Of a stretch of 64,000 nt of DNA, positions 17,433-27,369 are shown one piece after another (position 1 is the first letter of the stretch; every line of letters starts with the position of its first letter). The notes beneath the pieces were generated by a model. That model saw only the letters and a list, made by a program, of their open reading frames with translations. It did not search any database and was not told where the DNA came from. The DNA is from Methanomicrobiaceae archaeon. Its GTDB lineage: Archaea > Halobacteriota > Methanomicrobia > Methanomicrobiales > Methanomicrobiaceae. Location: contig JARVGI010000005.1 in NCBI GenBank assembly GCA_029762625.1, positions 58,804 through 122,803 of the forward strand. The letters are read 5' to 3'. Both the position numbers and the translations under genes were made by a program.

Positions 17433-18908
17433 TTATACACTGGTATCTCCCTCATGCTTGAAAAATGATACAATGTAGTCCATATCGCAGTGCTCTTCGT
17501 AATGGTCGGCGAGCGTGTCGTACGGAGAACGACCCTGCACGCCGCAGTCCCCGGCAGTGTTACAGGAGTACGCAAGCCCTTTTTTCCTGTAGAGATAGGA
17601 GAGCAATGCATCGATGGCGTTTTCGTTGACAAAAAGGCCGTGCATATAGGTTCCGAAGACAAGCCCGTCCTCAGTGACCGCCCCTTCCCCGTCGAACGCC
17701 TGGCAGACGCCCTCGCCGAGCGTCTCTCCCATGTGAATCTCGTAGCCTGCCACGCACCCAATTTCACTGAGAATGGGAGAAACGGGGGCCGCCTCCCGTT
17801 CCACCTGAACCGTGGTCTTTTCGTAGGCGTCGAACCGGGTGGTGACATCGAGCAGGCCGAAACCCGGGAACCTGCCCGTCCCCCCCTCGATCCCCGTATC
17901 GATGATCTCCCTGCCGAGCATCTGGTAGCCGCCGCAGATGCCGATGATGGGGGTATTGCGCAGCCTTGCGCGGGAAAACTCGTCGTCCGCACCAGACCGG
18001 CGCAGGACGGCGAGATCCTCGATTGTGTTCTTGGTACCGGGAATGATGATGCAGTCATACGCCTCAAGCGAGGAACCCGGATCCACGTAGTCCACCGCCG
18101 CACGCCGTTCCAGCAGCTCGAAATCGGTGAAATTGGAGATCCGGGGCAGGCGAAGAATCGCGATGCGCACCGGGGAGTCCTTCCGGTGCTTGTCACCGAT
18201 GGAGAGCGAATCCTCGCTGGGGAGCGGAATATCAGCGAACGGAACGATGCCGATCACGGGCACGCCGCATATCGCCTCGATCCGGGCGATGCCATCCTCA
18301 AAAAGGGACGGATCGCCCCTGAACTTGTTGATGATGACCCCGGCGACGAGCGGGCGCACATCCTCGGGCAACAACGCGAGGGTCCCGAAGAGCTGAGCGA
18401 AGACCCCTCCCCGCTCGATATCCCCCACAAGGATAATCGGTAATGCCAGCCGCCGGGCAAGGAGGATATTGGCGATATCCCGGTCGTAGAGGTTCAATTC
18501 GGCGGCGCCGCCCGCACCCTCGACGACCACCTGCCCGTACTGCTCCTCGAGACGGCGGAAGGCAGCAACCGCTTCCTCGAGCAGAAATTCAGTCTCCCGG
18601 TAATAATCCCCGATATACACGTCTCGGTACGGTTTTCCGAGCAGCACCACCTGCGAGGTGCGATCCCCCTTGGGCTTGAGGAGCACGGGGTTCATATCGG
18701 CATGCGGCCCGGTGCAGGCAGCATGCGCCTGCATCGCCTGTGCCATCCCGATCTCCCGGCCGTCGGCGGTGACATAGGAATTATTACTCATATTCTGGGA
18801 TTTAAACGGAGCCACACTTATATTCCGGCGAACGAGGCTCCTGCATATTGCCGCTACCGTCACGCTCTTTCCGACGTGCGAAGCGGTTCCAAGCACCATC
18901 AGCGACAT
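17433..18908 (-). CDS. cobQ: Cobyric acid synthase
   Basis: CobQ/CbiP amidates four side chains of adenosylcobyrinic acid in B12 synthesis. The 491 residues begin with a dethiobiotin-synthetase-like ATPase ([31 protein letters not shown]) and continue into a class I glutaminase-like domain with [10 protein letters not shown] (Cys nucleophile) and GTYMHGLF (His). It diverges, with 34 bases between, from a B12-dependent ribonucleotide reductase, which suggests a functional link through the cofactor. Confidence 0.96.
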   Translation of the reverse strand: MSLMVLGTASHVGKSVTVAAICRSLVRRNISVAPFKSQNMSNNSYVTADGREIGMAQAMQAHAACTGPHADMNPVLLKPKGDRTSQVVLLGKPYRDVYIGDYYRETEFLLEEAVAAFRRLEEQYGQVVVEGAGGAAELNLYDRDIANILLARRLALPIILVGDIERGGVFAQLFGTLALLPEDVRPLVAGVIINKFRGDPSLFEDGIARIEAICGVPVIGIVPFADIPLPSEDSLSIGDKHRKDSPVRIAILRLPRISNFTDFELLERRAAVDYVDPGSSLEAYDCIIIPGTKNTIEDLAVLRRSGADDEFSRARLRNTPIIGICGGYQMLGREIIDTGIEGGTGRFPGFGLLDVTTRFDAYEKTTVQVEREAAPVSPILSEIGCVAGYEIHMGETLGEGVCQAFDGEGAVTEDGLVFGTYMHGLFVNENAIDALLSYLYRKKGLAYSCNTAGDCGVQGRSPYDTLADHYEEHCDMDYIVSFFKHEGDTSV

Positions 18909-18942
18909 GCGAGTACAAGAACTCTGCGGGATGATTTAATAA

Positions 18943-20607
18943 ATGGCAATGGTCTATCACCATATCATGCACCTGTCTGCCACCAGCCGCCTTCTTTTAC
19001 AGGACCGCTATCTCCTCGATGGCGAATCGCCGGAGGAACTCTGGTCGCGTGTGGCCGGTGCGGTAGATAGCACGAAGGCAAAGGATTTCAGGTATCTGAT
19101 GGAAAACCTTCTCTTCCTGCCCAATTCCCCAACCCTCATGAACGCGGGGACACCGCTGGGGCAGCTTTCGGCCTGCTTTGTCCTTCCCGTTGAAGACTCA
19201 CTCGAACGCATTTTTCAAACGCTCACCCACATGGCCCTCACGCACAAGAGCGGAGGAGGTACCGGCTTTTCCTTCAGTCGGATTCGCCCGCGGGGCGACG
19301 TGGTCGAGCGCACGAGCGGGATAGCCAGCGGGCCGCTCTCGTTTATCAGGGTCTTTGATGCCGCAACGGCCGCGGTCAAGCAGGGAGGGAAACGGCGCGG
19401 GGCCAACATGGGCGTGCTCGCAAGCTCCCATCCCGATATCATGGAGTTCATCCGCGCAAAAACCGGCGGAGGGCTGACGAATTTCAACCTCTCCGTGGGG
19501 TACGATGCGCACTATTTCCAGTGCCTGAGCACACGAAGGCCATATCCTCTTATAAATCCCCGTGACGGAGAGATATGGGCCGAGATCGATCCGCATGAGA
19601 TCTGGCGGGCATGCGCCGGGGCGGCATGGGCATGCGGCGATCCAGGAGTGCTGTTTTTAGACGAGATTAACCGTAAAAACACCGTGCCGGGATGCGGGAT
19701 GATCGAGGCGACAAACCCCTGCGGGGAACAGCCGCTCCTCCCCTACGAGAGCTGCAACCTCGGCAGCATCAACCTCTCGGCGTGCGTGAAGCACAATGAC
19801 ATCGATTGCGACCTGCTCACGTACATTACCCGCACTGCCGTCGACTTTCTCGATGCGGTGATCGACGTCAACAGGTTTCCTGTGCCGGAAATCTCGGAGC
19901 AGACACGTGCAACACGGAAAATCGGGCTTGGTGTGATGGGGTTTGCCGAAATGCTCATCCTGCTCGGCATCCCCTATGCGTCAAAGGAAGCGATCGCTAT
20001 TGCCGGGGAAGCGATGGGGCATGTCCATCGGGAAGCGCGCGCGCGTTCCGCGGAACTCGGGGAGTGGAAGGGTTCCTTTCCGGCCATCGACAGGAGTATC
20101 TTTTCAGGGCCGATGCGCAATGCCACGGTCACCACCATCGCCCCCACCGGGTCACTGCATATCATTGCCGACACCTCAAGCGGAATCGAGCCGCTCTTCA
20201 CGCTCGCCTACCACCGGACGATAGTCCACCGCACCGTCAACTCGGTCAACCGGCTTCTCACCGAACTGGCGGAAAAGAGAGCGGACGGCAGATCAATTCT
20301 CGAGGAGGTGAGAAAGGTCGGCAGCATCCAGCACCTGCCGCTCGATGAGCATATCAGGGAACTGTTCAGGACAGCCGACGAGATTTCCGCCGAGCACCAT
20401 GTGCGGATGCAGGCGGCGTTCCAGCAATACACCGACAACGCGGTCTCGAAAACAGTCAACATGCCCGAATCGGTCTCTGTGGAGGATGTCGAGAGTATCT
20501 TTTCGCGCGCGCACATGCTGGGCTGCAAGGGAATTACCGTCTATCGCGAGAACAGCAAATCAGAGCAGGTAATCCACAGAGGGTGCGACGTATGCGCCGT
20601 AGAATGA
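18943..20607 (+). CDS. nrdJ: Adenosylcobalamin-dependent (class II) ribonucleotide reductase
   Basis: NrdJ makes deoxyribonucleotides using a B12-derived radical. The 554-residue frame has no N-terminal ATP-cone. Active-site motifs are LSACFVLP (first cysteine), NPCGEQPLLPYESCNLG (thiyl radical cysteine) and APTGSLHIIADTSSGIEP. The C-terminal CDVC is the usual redox-active pair. The start could be ATG 18943 or ATG 18967; a TTTAATAAATG stretch directly before suggests a short or missing leader. It diverges from cobyric acid synthase. Confidence 0.94.
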   Translation: MAMVYHHIMHLSATSRLLLQDRYLLDGESPEELWSRVAGAVDSTKAKDFRYLMENLLFLPNSPTLMNAGTPLGQLSACFVLPVEDSLERIFQTLTHMALTHKSGGGTGFSFSRIRPRGDVVERTSGIASGPLSFIRVFDAATAAVKQGGKRRGANMGVLASSHPDIMEFIRAKTGGGLTNFNLSVGYDAHYFQCLSTRRPYPLINPRDGEIWAEIDPHEIWRACAGAAWACGDPGVLFLDEINRKNTVPGCGMIEATNPCGEQPLLPYESCNLGSINLSACVKHNDIDCDLLTYITRTAVDFLDAVIDVNRFPVPEISEQTRATRKIGLGVMGFAEMLILLGIPYASKEAIAIAGEAMGHVHREARARSAELGEWKGSFPAIDRSIFSGPMRNATVTTIAPTGSLHIIADTSSGIEPLFTLAYHRTIVHRTVNSVNRLLTELAEKRADGRSILEEVRKVGSIQHLPLDEHIRELFRTADEISAEHHVRMQAAFQQYTDNAVSKTVNMPESVSVEDVESIFSRAHMLGCKGITVYRENSKSEQVIHRGCDVCAVE

Positions 20608-20626
20608 AAGGCATGCCAACAAATAT

Positions 20627-20637
20627 ATAAGGAGAAC
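20627..20637 (+). promoter_or_regulatory. TATA-like promoter and Shine-Dalgarno region of aIF1
   Basis: AAATATATAAGGAG about 25 bases before the aIF1 ATG looks like an archaeal TATA box running into a purine-rich stretch. The spacing would give a very short leader. Confidence 0.45.
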
Positions 20638-20653
20638 TTGAAGGTACTGAGTA

Positions 20654-20959
20654 ATGAACGGTGGTATCTGTCCAAAATGTGGACTGCCGAAAGAATTGTG
20701 TATCTGTGAAGAGGTTGCAAAGGAACAACAGCGCATCAACGTGCACATCAACAGAAGGCGGTATGGCAAAGAGGTCACTGTGATCGACGGACTTGACCCC
20801 TATGATATCGATCTCGAGGAACTCCAGAAGTTCCTGAAAGGCAAACTTGCCTGCGGCGGGACGGTCAAGGGGCATTCCATCGAGCTCCAGGGCAACCATC
20901 GTGAGCGGGTGAAAAAGCTCCTCTCAGAAAAGGGATATAAACTGGATAATATATCCTGA
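20654..20959 (+). CDS. Translation initiation factor aIF1 (SUI1)
   Basis: A 101-residue SUI1 protein needed for start codon selection. The N-terminus has a small zinc-binding-like motif ([13 protein letters not shown]), followed by the SUI1 core [20 protein letters not shown] and [20 protein letters not shown]. This is the normal archaeal form. It stands alone downstream of nrdJ. Confidence 0.95.
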   Translation: MNGGICPKCGLPKELCICEEVAKEQQRINVHINRRRYGKEVTVIDGLDPYDIDLEELQKFLKGKLACGGTVKGHSIELQGNHRERVKKLLSEKGYKLDNIS

Positions 20960-21126
20960 AATCCCGGCTTTTTTCCGAGAACATCTTTTCTTCGCAAGAA
21001 TTGCAGGGGCCGCGCCGCCTCCTCGCATCTTCACGATATCTACCACGAGGGGGCGCTGACGCGCGAGGAAGATCATCATTGGCCCGCAGCGTCAGGGTTG
21101 TTGCGGCGAGCGGAAAAGAGAAGCCT

Positions 21127-22167
21127 TCAGATAAAGAACCTGAAGGCGACCCAGGCGATGACCACCATGATAACCGAGTATTTCAGTCCGGAAATGGCGT
21201 TGCCTTCGCCCATCTGTCCTGCCACGAGCCCGGAAAAAAAGCCCTGTATCATCGCGGCATGGGAGAAGAGGCGGTTGTAGAAGAAGAGATCGATGCGTCC
21301 GCCGAACTGTCCCGCACCCTGTCCGGTTTCTGCGACCGCCGCACCCGCCTCGGCCATGGTGGCGAGGAACGTGCCGGTCATCACTGCGATCACGAACAGG
21401 AACACGAGGAACGAGACGATCACGATGATCACGTAGATCAGCATATTGTTGCGCCGATCGGTATCGAGGGTGAGAAATTCGTATGCATCGTTTGCCGCGG
21501 CCCTGAGCACCTCACTGATGTTGCCACCGGCCTTGCTGGCCTTGGATATGAGGTCGACACTGCGTTCCGCGAGGTGAGTGTTGATGCGGCTGCCGAACCG
21601 GTACATCGCCTCGACGAAGGGGACATTCCACGACATCTCGTTGTTGAGCTGCTTGATATATGGCGTCAGTGTGCCGTACTCTCCCTGGGCGACGATGGAG
21701 ATGGCATTGGGGAGCGTCATACCGCTCTCGTTCATCCCGGCAACATCCCGGAAGAAGTTCGGAAGTGACTGCTCGATACTCTTTCTCCTTGTGGATTCCT
21801 TGAAATCGAGAAATGCGAGGGGAACGACGCCCACGAGAATCGCCAGCAGGAAAATATCGTCGAAGAGCGTCGAGGTAAACAGGATCTGCAGTCCGTACTG
21901 GGTCATCAAAAAGAAAAATCCAAGGACAAGAATCAGGAACGCAAGGGGAAGCGATGCGATGAGAACGTTGAGGGGGCGCTCAGTGAGCACCTCGACCGGG
22001 TGTGCCTTGAGGCGGTTCACGCCGATGCGGTGTTTGCGCTGATACTCTATCCTGTCGAGAATCTCTTTCTGTCTCTTTTCATACTCGTCCAGCTCGACCG
22101 CATTGAGATCGTCGTTGCGAAACCCGCTGCGGTTCAAGAAATCACCTAAAACTTTCCCTGACTTCAT
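21127..22167 (-). CDS. Type II/IV secretion TadC-like membrane protein, second copy
   Basis: A 346-residue T2SF-domain protein, the polytopic platform of archaeal pili, archaella and Tad systems. A charged N-terminal cytoplasmic part is followed by membrane helices (LNVLIASLPLAFLILVLGFF), the T2SF cytoplasmic domain with LPNFFRDVAGMNESGMTLPN, and C-terminal helices. It follows the first T2SF gene with one intervening base. Pairs of small T2SF proteins next to a GspE-type ATPase are common in archaeal type IV pilus operons. Confidence 0.88.
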   Translation of the reverse strand: MKSGKVLGDFLNRSGFRNDDLNAVELDEYEKRQKEILDRIEYQRKHRIGVNRLKAHPVEVLTERPLNVLIASLPLAFLILVLGFFFLMTQYGLQILFTSTLFDDIFLLAILVGVVPLAFLDFKESTRRKSIEQSLPNFFRDVAGMNESGMTLPNAISIVAQGEYGTLTPYIKQLNNEMSWNVPFVEAMYRFGSRINTHLAERSVDLISKASKAGGNISEVLRAAANDAYEFLTLDTDRRNNMLIYVIIVIVSFLVFLFVIAVMTGTFLATMAEAGAAVAETGQGAGQFGGRIDLFFYNRLFSHAAMIQGFFSGLVAGQMGEGNAISGLKYSVIMVVIAWVAFRFFI

Positions 22168-22168
22168 C

Positions 22169-23095
22169 TTACACCTCCGGGGTCATGGAGCTGATCAGGA
22201 TGATGAACATAATACTCCCCAGCGGGACGATGCCGTAGATTACCGCATAGAGAAGCAACGGATCGCCGCCGGACGAACTGATGGTGGACATGATCGACTG
22301 GAGAATGATCAGAAAGAGGGTCCCCGCCACCAGCGCGGTCACGTAGGATTCTGCGATCAGGCCAAGCGTCTCAAGAAACGTTTTCTGCATCTGGCGATTT
22401 TCCAGGGAATACTGCTCGGCCTTGGTCCTGAAATATTCGGTGAGATTGCTGCCGCTTGAGATGCTCGCCATCGCTCCCTGCAGGAAATCCTTCATCCGCA
22501 TGCTGGGCGTAAAGGTACCAACGGATCGAAGGGCTTCGATGAGGTCTTTTCCAAAAATGTCGATTTCTCTGGATACATAGCGGGCCTCCGTGGCGCTCTC
22601 GCCGTAGATGCTGCTCTGGCCAAGCAGGCGGAACACCTCGGCAGGGGTGATCCCGGCGGTGGACATGGCGGTCACGTAGTTGATCGCATAGGGCAGCGTT
22701 GCATCGATATTCCTGCGGCGTTCACCTGCCAAAACACCCGGATATATTAAAAAAATGAAATACGTGATTCCTCCGAACACAAGAAGCGAAAATATGGTGA
22801 TACCCAGTGTTCCGAGAATGAGACGGTAGTCGGAAAGCGCCACAATGCTCGCGGGGAGAGCTCCTTTGTAGGAGATCATTTCGGGGATGCGAAGGACCCA
22901 GCTGACCAGGCCGATGATAAGGGCGAACAATAGCCCGACGATCACCGAGGAGACGTAGGCGGCCGAGAGATATGCTTCGAACGGCGTTCTCATCCTCGCA
23001 CCGAGCATATCATTGCGCAGGCCGACGTAATCAGCCCGCTTCGCCTTCATCCTTCGGCCGATCAGGTTGAAGCAGAACCTCTCGTACCTATTCAT
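22169..23095 (-). CDS. Type II/IV secretion TadC-like membrane protein, first copy
   Basis: A 308-residue T2SF-domain platform protein. It has several hydrophobic helices (YVSSVIVGLLFALIIGLVSW, ILGTLGITIFSLLVFGGITY) and the T2SF core with LPYAINYVTAMSTAGITPAE. The start is ATG 23095, which overlaps the ATPase stop by eight bases, so translation is coupled. With its downstream paralogue it probably forms the membrane platform of a pilus-like machine. Confidence 0.88.
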   Translation of the reverse strand: MNRYERFCFNLIGRRMKAKRADYVGLRNDMLGARMRTPFEAYLSAAYVSSVIVGLLFALIIGLVSWVLRIPEMISYKGALPASIVALSDYRLILGTLGITIFSLLVFGGITYFIFLIYPGVLAGERRRNIDATLPYAINYVTAMSTAGITPAEVFRLLGQSSIYGESATEARYVSREIDIFGKDLIEALRSVGTFTPSMRMKDFLQGAMASISSGSNLTEYFRTKAEQYSLENRQMQKTFLETLGLIAESYVTALVAGTLFLIILQSIMSTISSSGGDPLLLYAVIYGIVPLGSIMFIILISSMTPEV

Positions 23096-25679
23096 ACAGG
23101 TCACTCCTCACGATGTCCATGACCGCCTCGGGATCGCGGAAGTAGGAGACCAGCACCTTTGCCACGTCCTTGAAATGCCTGAGTTTTTTCAGCCGCATCC
23201 ATTCAAGAATCTCCTGACGGCGCTTGAGCTCCTCCCTCATGCGGACCTCGCTCCAGCCCCGCTCTTCCATGATCTCCTCGAGGATGTAGGATTTCCCGGA
23301 ATAGCGGATTTCATCGGTTACAGGATGCCACCGGAAGACTTCGTTGGTGATAAGTTCGTTGGTGCGCGGGTCGATGTCCAGGATCTCGATCAGCTGCTTG
23401 GTGCGCCTGATCCGCTGCCCGCCGATACGGGCCTGCACCTGCACCGACACGAGGTCAAGCGCATTGAGCATATTGCGCGGGACGTTTAACGGTGGGTTCT
23501 CGAGACGGTGGACGGCGCTTGCCACCGAATCCGCGTGCATGGTGGCGTAGGTGACGTGGCCGGTACTCATCGCCTGGAAGAGCGTGAGGGCCTCGTTACC
23601 GCGGACCTCGCCGACCAGGATGTACTCGGGACGCTGCCGGAGCGCGGCCCTCAGCAGCTCATACATATCGATGGAGCCCTTGCCGTCAGTGTCGAACGAT
23701 TCGCGGGTGATGCTCGGGATCCAGTTGGGGTGGGGGAGTTTCAGCTCGCGGGTATCCTCCAGCGTGACGATCTTGGCCAGCGGCGGAATGAACAGGGAGA
23801 TGGCGTTGAGGGAGGTCGTCTTGCCCGATGCCGTCCCTCCGCAGAAAATGCAGGATTTGCCGTTTTCCACGGCGAGCCAGAGAAATGCGATGGAGAGCGG
23901 TGAGAAGGTCTGCCACTCGATGAGGTCCGTGGGCGTGATCGGCTCGTCCCTGAACTTACGGATGGTGAAGGTCGAACCGTGAGCGGTGACCTCTGTTCCA
24001 AGCGTCATCTGGATACGCGACCCGTCGCTCATGGTCGCATCGAGCATCGGTTCTGCAATAGAGATATATTTCCCCGCACGCTGGGCCAGCTTGGTGACAA
24101 AGGAATCCAGCTCGACGGGGGAGGTATAGGTAGCGGAGGTCTGGACGGATTCGTAACCCGTGTGGTAGACAAAGATGGGGGTTTTGAGGCCGTCACAGGA
24201 GATATCCTCGATGTACTTATCGTGCATGATCGGGTCGATACGGCCGTCGCCGAGGAATTGCTTTTCGATATTATAGAGGATCTTTTCCCGGGAGACCGAC
24301 GTGAGCTTGATGCCGTAATCGTGAACGATCTCGTCCACCGCGTCGCGAAGGGCTTTTCGTGCCGTCTCGTAGGTGAGATCCTTGGTATTGACATCGAGCG
24401 TCTCAAAAAGGCGCATCTCAAGCTCTTCGAGAAGCTCCTGCTCGGCGACATTCAGTTCGGGTTCGATGATCTGGTAGATATGCTCGTGCGTGCTGTTGTC
24501 ATAGATGATGCGCACGTAGGCATACGGTTCATTGACCGGGTAGAGCTCGACCTCTTCCTGCCCCTGCACCGCCTTCATGGTGAGGTCGACAAGAGGCCCG
24601 TGGATGCGCGGGTTGTACTCTTCCGCCTTCTCCAGAACCGCTTTCACGAGACCGATCTTTTTTATGAAGCCGAACGGACCCGCATCTTTCTCAGCGCTCT
24701 CCTTTTCGGGGGAGACCGCGGATATCTCGTCGACATCGAAGGGGAGGGTGGGAAACCCGGGTTTCCAGATTTCATCGATCTCGGAGAGAACGGTCCCCAT
24801 GTCAGCCAGGTCGAACGCACTCGATCCGGTTCCCAGATGCAGGTCCTCCACTTCGAACATCGCCCCCTGGGGAAGGATCATGTCGGAAAAGTCGCCTATC
24901 TCGTCCACGTTCACGATAGGCCTCGATCCCGCTTCACCTTCATCGGACCATTTGGTCTTCCGGGCCTCGTTTTTGACCAAATCGGTGCGATCGGCGGGAA
25001 CCTCCGCAGGCTGCACGGGAGAATCATCACTGAGATCCACTGCCGATATGCCGAACGAACCCGGCTTTCCCTGCGTGGCCTCCATCGAATTCTCATGCGA
25101 TGTCACGATATCGTCGATAAGAGCACGGAACTCGTCATCCGGTTCTTCGGCGCTGGAAACGTCTTCCCCATCGCGTACTTCGTCCGAATCACCGCTTCTG
25201 ATGAGCGACTCGAGTGAGTCGCCCGTGGGTGCCCCGGATTCTCCCGTGGGTCCCTCCTCTTCAAACTGCCGGATCTTGTGGATAAGGCCGCTCAGTTTCT
25301 TGTGGGCATCCAGGTCCTCCCCCCCGGGGCCGTGTTCTGGTTCAGGGGGTGCATCGCCCCGAGATGCTGCGGGTTCGCGATCTTCCGCTGTTCCATCGCC
25401 CTCATCGGCAGACGCGACCATGGATGCGAGAGAATCGATCTCATCTGCCGCCTCCTTTGCCCCTTCTGTTTCGCCGGACTGTGCAAACGATGTATCGAAC
25501 TTTTTAAGTCTATTTAAAAAGCCTCCGACCTCTGCTGCATCGCGTTCTGCCACACCTGCCGGCGTCTCACCCGCAACAGGTTCAGAACCGGGTTCTTCCA
25601 CAGATTGCTGCGAATTCCCCATTTTTATTCGTTTAATTACATCACTCAACTTATTCTTGCCTTTGTCTTCGCCTGGCAT
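23088..25679 (-). CDS. Type II/IV secretion system ATPase with long acidic N-terminus
   Basis: An 863-residue GspE/TadA-type motor ATPase. The first 280 or so residues are acidic, low-complexity and probably disordered. The catalytic part has the Walker A CGGTASGKTTSLNAI, Asp box TLEDTRELKLPHPNW, Walker B EYILVGEVRGNEAL and His box STGHVTYATMHAD. It powers assembly or retraction of pilin-like filaments at the inner face of the membrane. The start is ATG 25679, just after the upstream stop. The extension is unusual and may be a regulatory or docking arm. Confidence 0.92.
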   Translation of the reverse strand: MPGEDKGKNKLSDVIKRIKMGNSQQSVEEPGSEPVAGETPAGVAERDAAEVGGFLNRLKKFDTSFAQSGETEGAKEAADEIDSLASMVASADEGDGTAEDREPAASRGDAPPEPEHGPGGEDLDAHKKLSGLIHKIRQFEEEGPTGESGAPTGDSLESLIRSGDSDEVRDGEDVSSAEEPDDEFRALIDDIVTSHENSMEATQGKPGSFGISAVDLSDDSPVQPAEVPADRTDLVKNEARKTKWSDEGEAGSRPIVNVDEIGDFSDMILPQGAMFEVEDLHLGTGSSAFDLADMGTVLSEIDEIWKPGFPTLPFDVDEISAVSPEKESAEKDAGPFGFIKKIGLVKAVLEKAEEYNPRIHGPLVDLTMKAVQGQEEVELYPVNEPYAYVRIIYDNSTHEHIYQIIEPELNVAEQELLEELEMRLFETLDVNTKDLTYETARKALRDAVDEIVHDYGIKLTSVSREKILYNIEKQFLGDGRIDPIMHDKYIEDISCDGLKTPIFVYHTGYESVQTSATYTSPVELDSFVTKLAQRAGKYISIAEPMLDATMSDGSRIQMTLGTEVTAHGSTFTIRKFRDEPITPTDLIEWQTFSPLSIAFLWLAVENGKSCIFCGGTASGKTTSLNAISLFIPPLAKIVTLEDTRELKLPHPNWIPSITRESFDTDGKGSIDMYELLRAALRQRPEYILVGEVRGNEALTLFQAMSTGHVTYATMHADSVASAVHRLENPPLNVPRNMLNALDLVSVQVQARIGGQRIRRTKQLIEILDIDPRTNELITNEVFRWHPVTDEIRYSGKSYILEEIMEERGWSEVRMREELKRRQEILEWMRLKKLRHFKDVAKVLVSYFRDPEAVMDIVRSDLYE

Positions 25680-25681
25680 CG

Positions 25682-26302
25682 TCACGCTCCCCCTAAATCA
25701 ATAACCGTCTCACCAAACCGTTCCCTGAAATCCAGCATAAAACGGTGCAGATTCTGGGTTCTGTCAACCACCACACAATCATACGTCCCATTCTGGAGTT
25801 TAAAGCACACTTTGCCGTCCGTTGCGGTAATGTCGCTCGCAAGGACCTGGCGTCCTTTCCGAATTGTGACCCGCATTCCCGATTGCAGTGTGCCGTCGCG
25901 CTTGACGATAATGCAGAGTTTTCCAAGAGAACTGGTTGATCCACCGATAGTGGGAAGATCATTGGAAAGAGGCTTTTTAAAGTGAATTTTGTCGTGGACC
26001 CTGCACCGTGCCGCGAGCGATTCGCTGAACACATCCTCTGTCAGAAATAACTTGAATACTTCATCGTGCTTCAACAGGTACAGCGCCTTATTCCCGAACA
26101 GCACGCCACTGTCCTCTATCAATGTCGCCCCTTCCGGTTCCCCCCTCACAAAAATTACAATGATATTTTTTGTTCCCTCTTCCGCAATCGCAAGACCACT
26201 CTGTTGTGAGACACGCAAGTGCTCGATGAGATCTTCGAAGGCATAGTTGCCTTCATATTGGGAATTGCTGATAACTTTGTCAAAGAGATCCGATATCTGC
26301 AT
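25682..26302 (-). CDS. Accessory protein of the secretion operon (shared sensor-like N-domain)
   Basis: A 206-residue protein of unknown function. Its N-terminal half (GEPEGATLIEDSGVLFGNKA) resembles the N-domains of the proteins at 26704 and 32145. The C-terminal half has a beta-sandwich look (GSTSSLGKLCIIVKRDGTLQ, then RVTIRKGRQVLASDI), like surface or carboxypeptidase-regulatory-type domains. It is the first gene of the secretion operon and ends just before the ATPase start, so it may link the motor to signalling proteins. That role is inferred from context. Confidence 0.6.
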   Translation of the reverse strand: MQISDLFDKVISNSQYEGNYAFEDLIEHLRVSQQSGLAIAEEGTKNIIVIFVRGEPEGATLIEDSGVLFGNKALYLLKHDEVFKLFLTEDVFSESLAARCRVHDKIHFKKPLSNDLPTIGGSTSSLGKLCIIVKRDGTLQSGMRVTIRKGRQVLASDITATDGKVCFKLQNGTYDCVVVDRTQNLHRFMLDFRERFGETVIDLGGA

Positions 26303-26703
26303 CACTATCAACCCATACTGCCGGATGTACTACCGAAGATGCGCGATATCTTCACCGGCAGACCTCTGTACAATTGGCATCCATAGATTCTCTTAAGGTT
26401 CACTTGGGGGGCATACCATTTGAAATTTCCCTTTCTGCTCCGAGTCTGATGGAGCAGCCGGATTACAGCAGATTCATGGCCGATTAACAAATCTGCAACC
26501 GCTAAAGAGCGAAAGCCCCGGCGGCCGGGCTGCCGGGTCATTAATGAAGATTACCCTTTCGGATTATCAATGGATCATGACCTTAGTGATAATCAATCAG
26601 GACATATCCGTATATTAGGTTGATGGCTCCGCCCCGATCCATGGAACCGGCAGCGACGCACCAAAGGGCACAAAGGTGCGAATAGCACCGGACAGGCCGG
26701 CTA
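26303..26703. other. 400-base gene-free promoter region of the secretion operon
   Basis: No convincing gene is seen. On the minus strand a TATA-like CCTAATATACGG (about 26610 to 26621) lies upstream of an inverted repeat at 26562 to 26594, leaving a leader of over 250 bases before the first gene at 26302. Short ORFs here have no recognisable protein pattern. Confidence 0.5.
26562..26594. promoter_or_regulatory. GATTATCA-N17-TGATAATC inverted repeat, candidate operator
   Basis: Two perfect 8-base half-sites, GATTATCA (26562 to 26569) and TGATAATC (26587 to 26594), face each other. The same half-site pair occurs at 30974 to 31018 in the hydrogenase/HAMP divergent promoter region. On the minus strand a TATA-like element lies just upstream, so the site would overlap or follow the start of secretion-operon transcription. 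A repressor-type operator is a reasonable inference. Confidence 0.55.
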
Positions 26704-27369
26704 TCACTGGATGCCCTTGAGGGCGAGCCGGACCATGCCCAGGTGCGCTTCGGGCGTGGTATGCACAAAAAGAGAGAGATCGCGATAGGGGGCGATCAGG
26801 TACTTCCCCTTCGGGGTCTCGATGATCATCTGGTCCAGCGGACCGATGCCCAGATCCTCGGAGATCTTGTTTCCGGCCCTGAGCAGGTCCTCGGCGATCG
26901 CCGCCTCGTACTCGAAATCCCCGATCCCAACTGACTGGACGGGAAACCCTTCGAAGAACGCTGAGACAACGATTACCCCGCGTTGTTTGGCGATGCTGAG
27001 CAATGTTTCCTCGGTCACCAGCGTATCCGTATCTATCGTATCCCGGCGAGGAGATGAATCGGGTATCATCCATCCCTGCGATGCGCAATGATTGATCGCC
27101 TGGTTCATCTCATCGGCAGTATAGATCCTGATCTCGTATTCAAGGAGGGGCCGTTCCTGGATGTATTCAAGCGCCTCATTCCCTTTGATATTGCGAAAAT
27201 CGTCGCTGAAATGTGCCCCGATTGGCGCCCCTTTGTCCACAAGGAGGTAGCCGACGCCTCCAAATCCGGATATTTTCGCTCCTATCGTCAGCTGAGCCCC
27301 GAACTCAAGCAATTCGCTCAGCGGGCACTGCATGTGCGCCAGGGATCTCCATTCGGGCAACATGGACAT
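26704..27369 (-). CDS. Fused sensor-domain plus Roadblock/LC7-like protein
   Basis: A 221-residue protein. The N-terminal half (VGYLLVDKGAPIGAHFSDDF, then GNEALEYIQERPLL) matches the N-domain of the protein at 32145. The C-terminal half (VVSAFFEGFPVQSVGIGDFE, then KYLIAPYRDLSLFVHT) is a Roadblock/LC7-type fold, again paralogous to 32145. Roadblock proteins bind and regulate Ras-like GTPases or form polarity scaffolds. It starts at the stop of the single Roadblock gene upstream, so the two are coupled. It is the last gene of the hydrogenase operon. Confidence 0.72.
   Translation of the reverse strand: MSMLPEWRSLAHMQCPLSELLEFGAQLTIGAKISGFGGVGYLLVDKGAPIGAHFSDDFRNIKGNEALEYIQERPLLEYEIRIYTADEMNQAINHCASQGWMIPDSSPRRDTIDTDTLVTEETLLSIAKQRGVIVVSAFFEGFPVQSVGIGDFEYEAAIAEDLLRAGNKISEDLGIGPLDQMIIETPKGKYLIAPYRDLSLFVHTTPEAHLGMVRLALKGIQ

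Noticed and set aside
18909..18942. Cobalamin riboswitch upstream of cobQ or nrdJ
   Set aside because: The gap is only 34 bases, far too short for that RNA, and such switches are not typical of archaea.
26308..26541. 77-codon minus-strand frame before the secretion operon
   Set aside because: No start signal, no conserved pattern, and composition like spacer DNA; treated as leader region.
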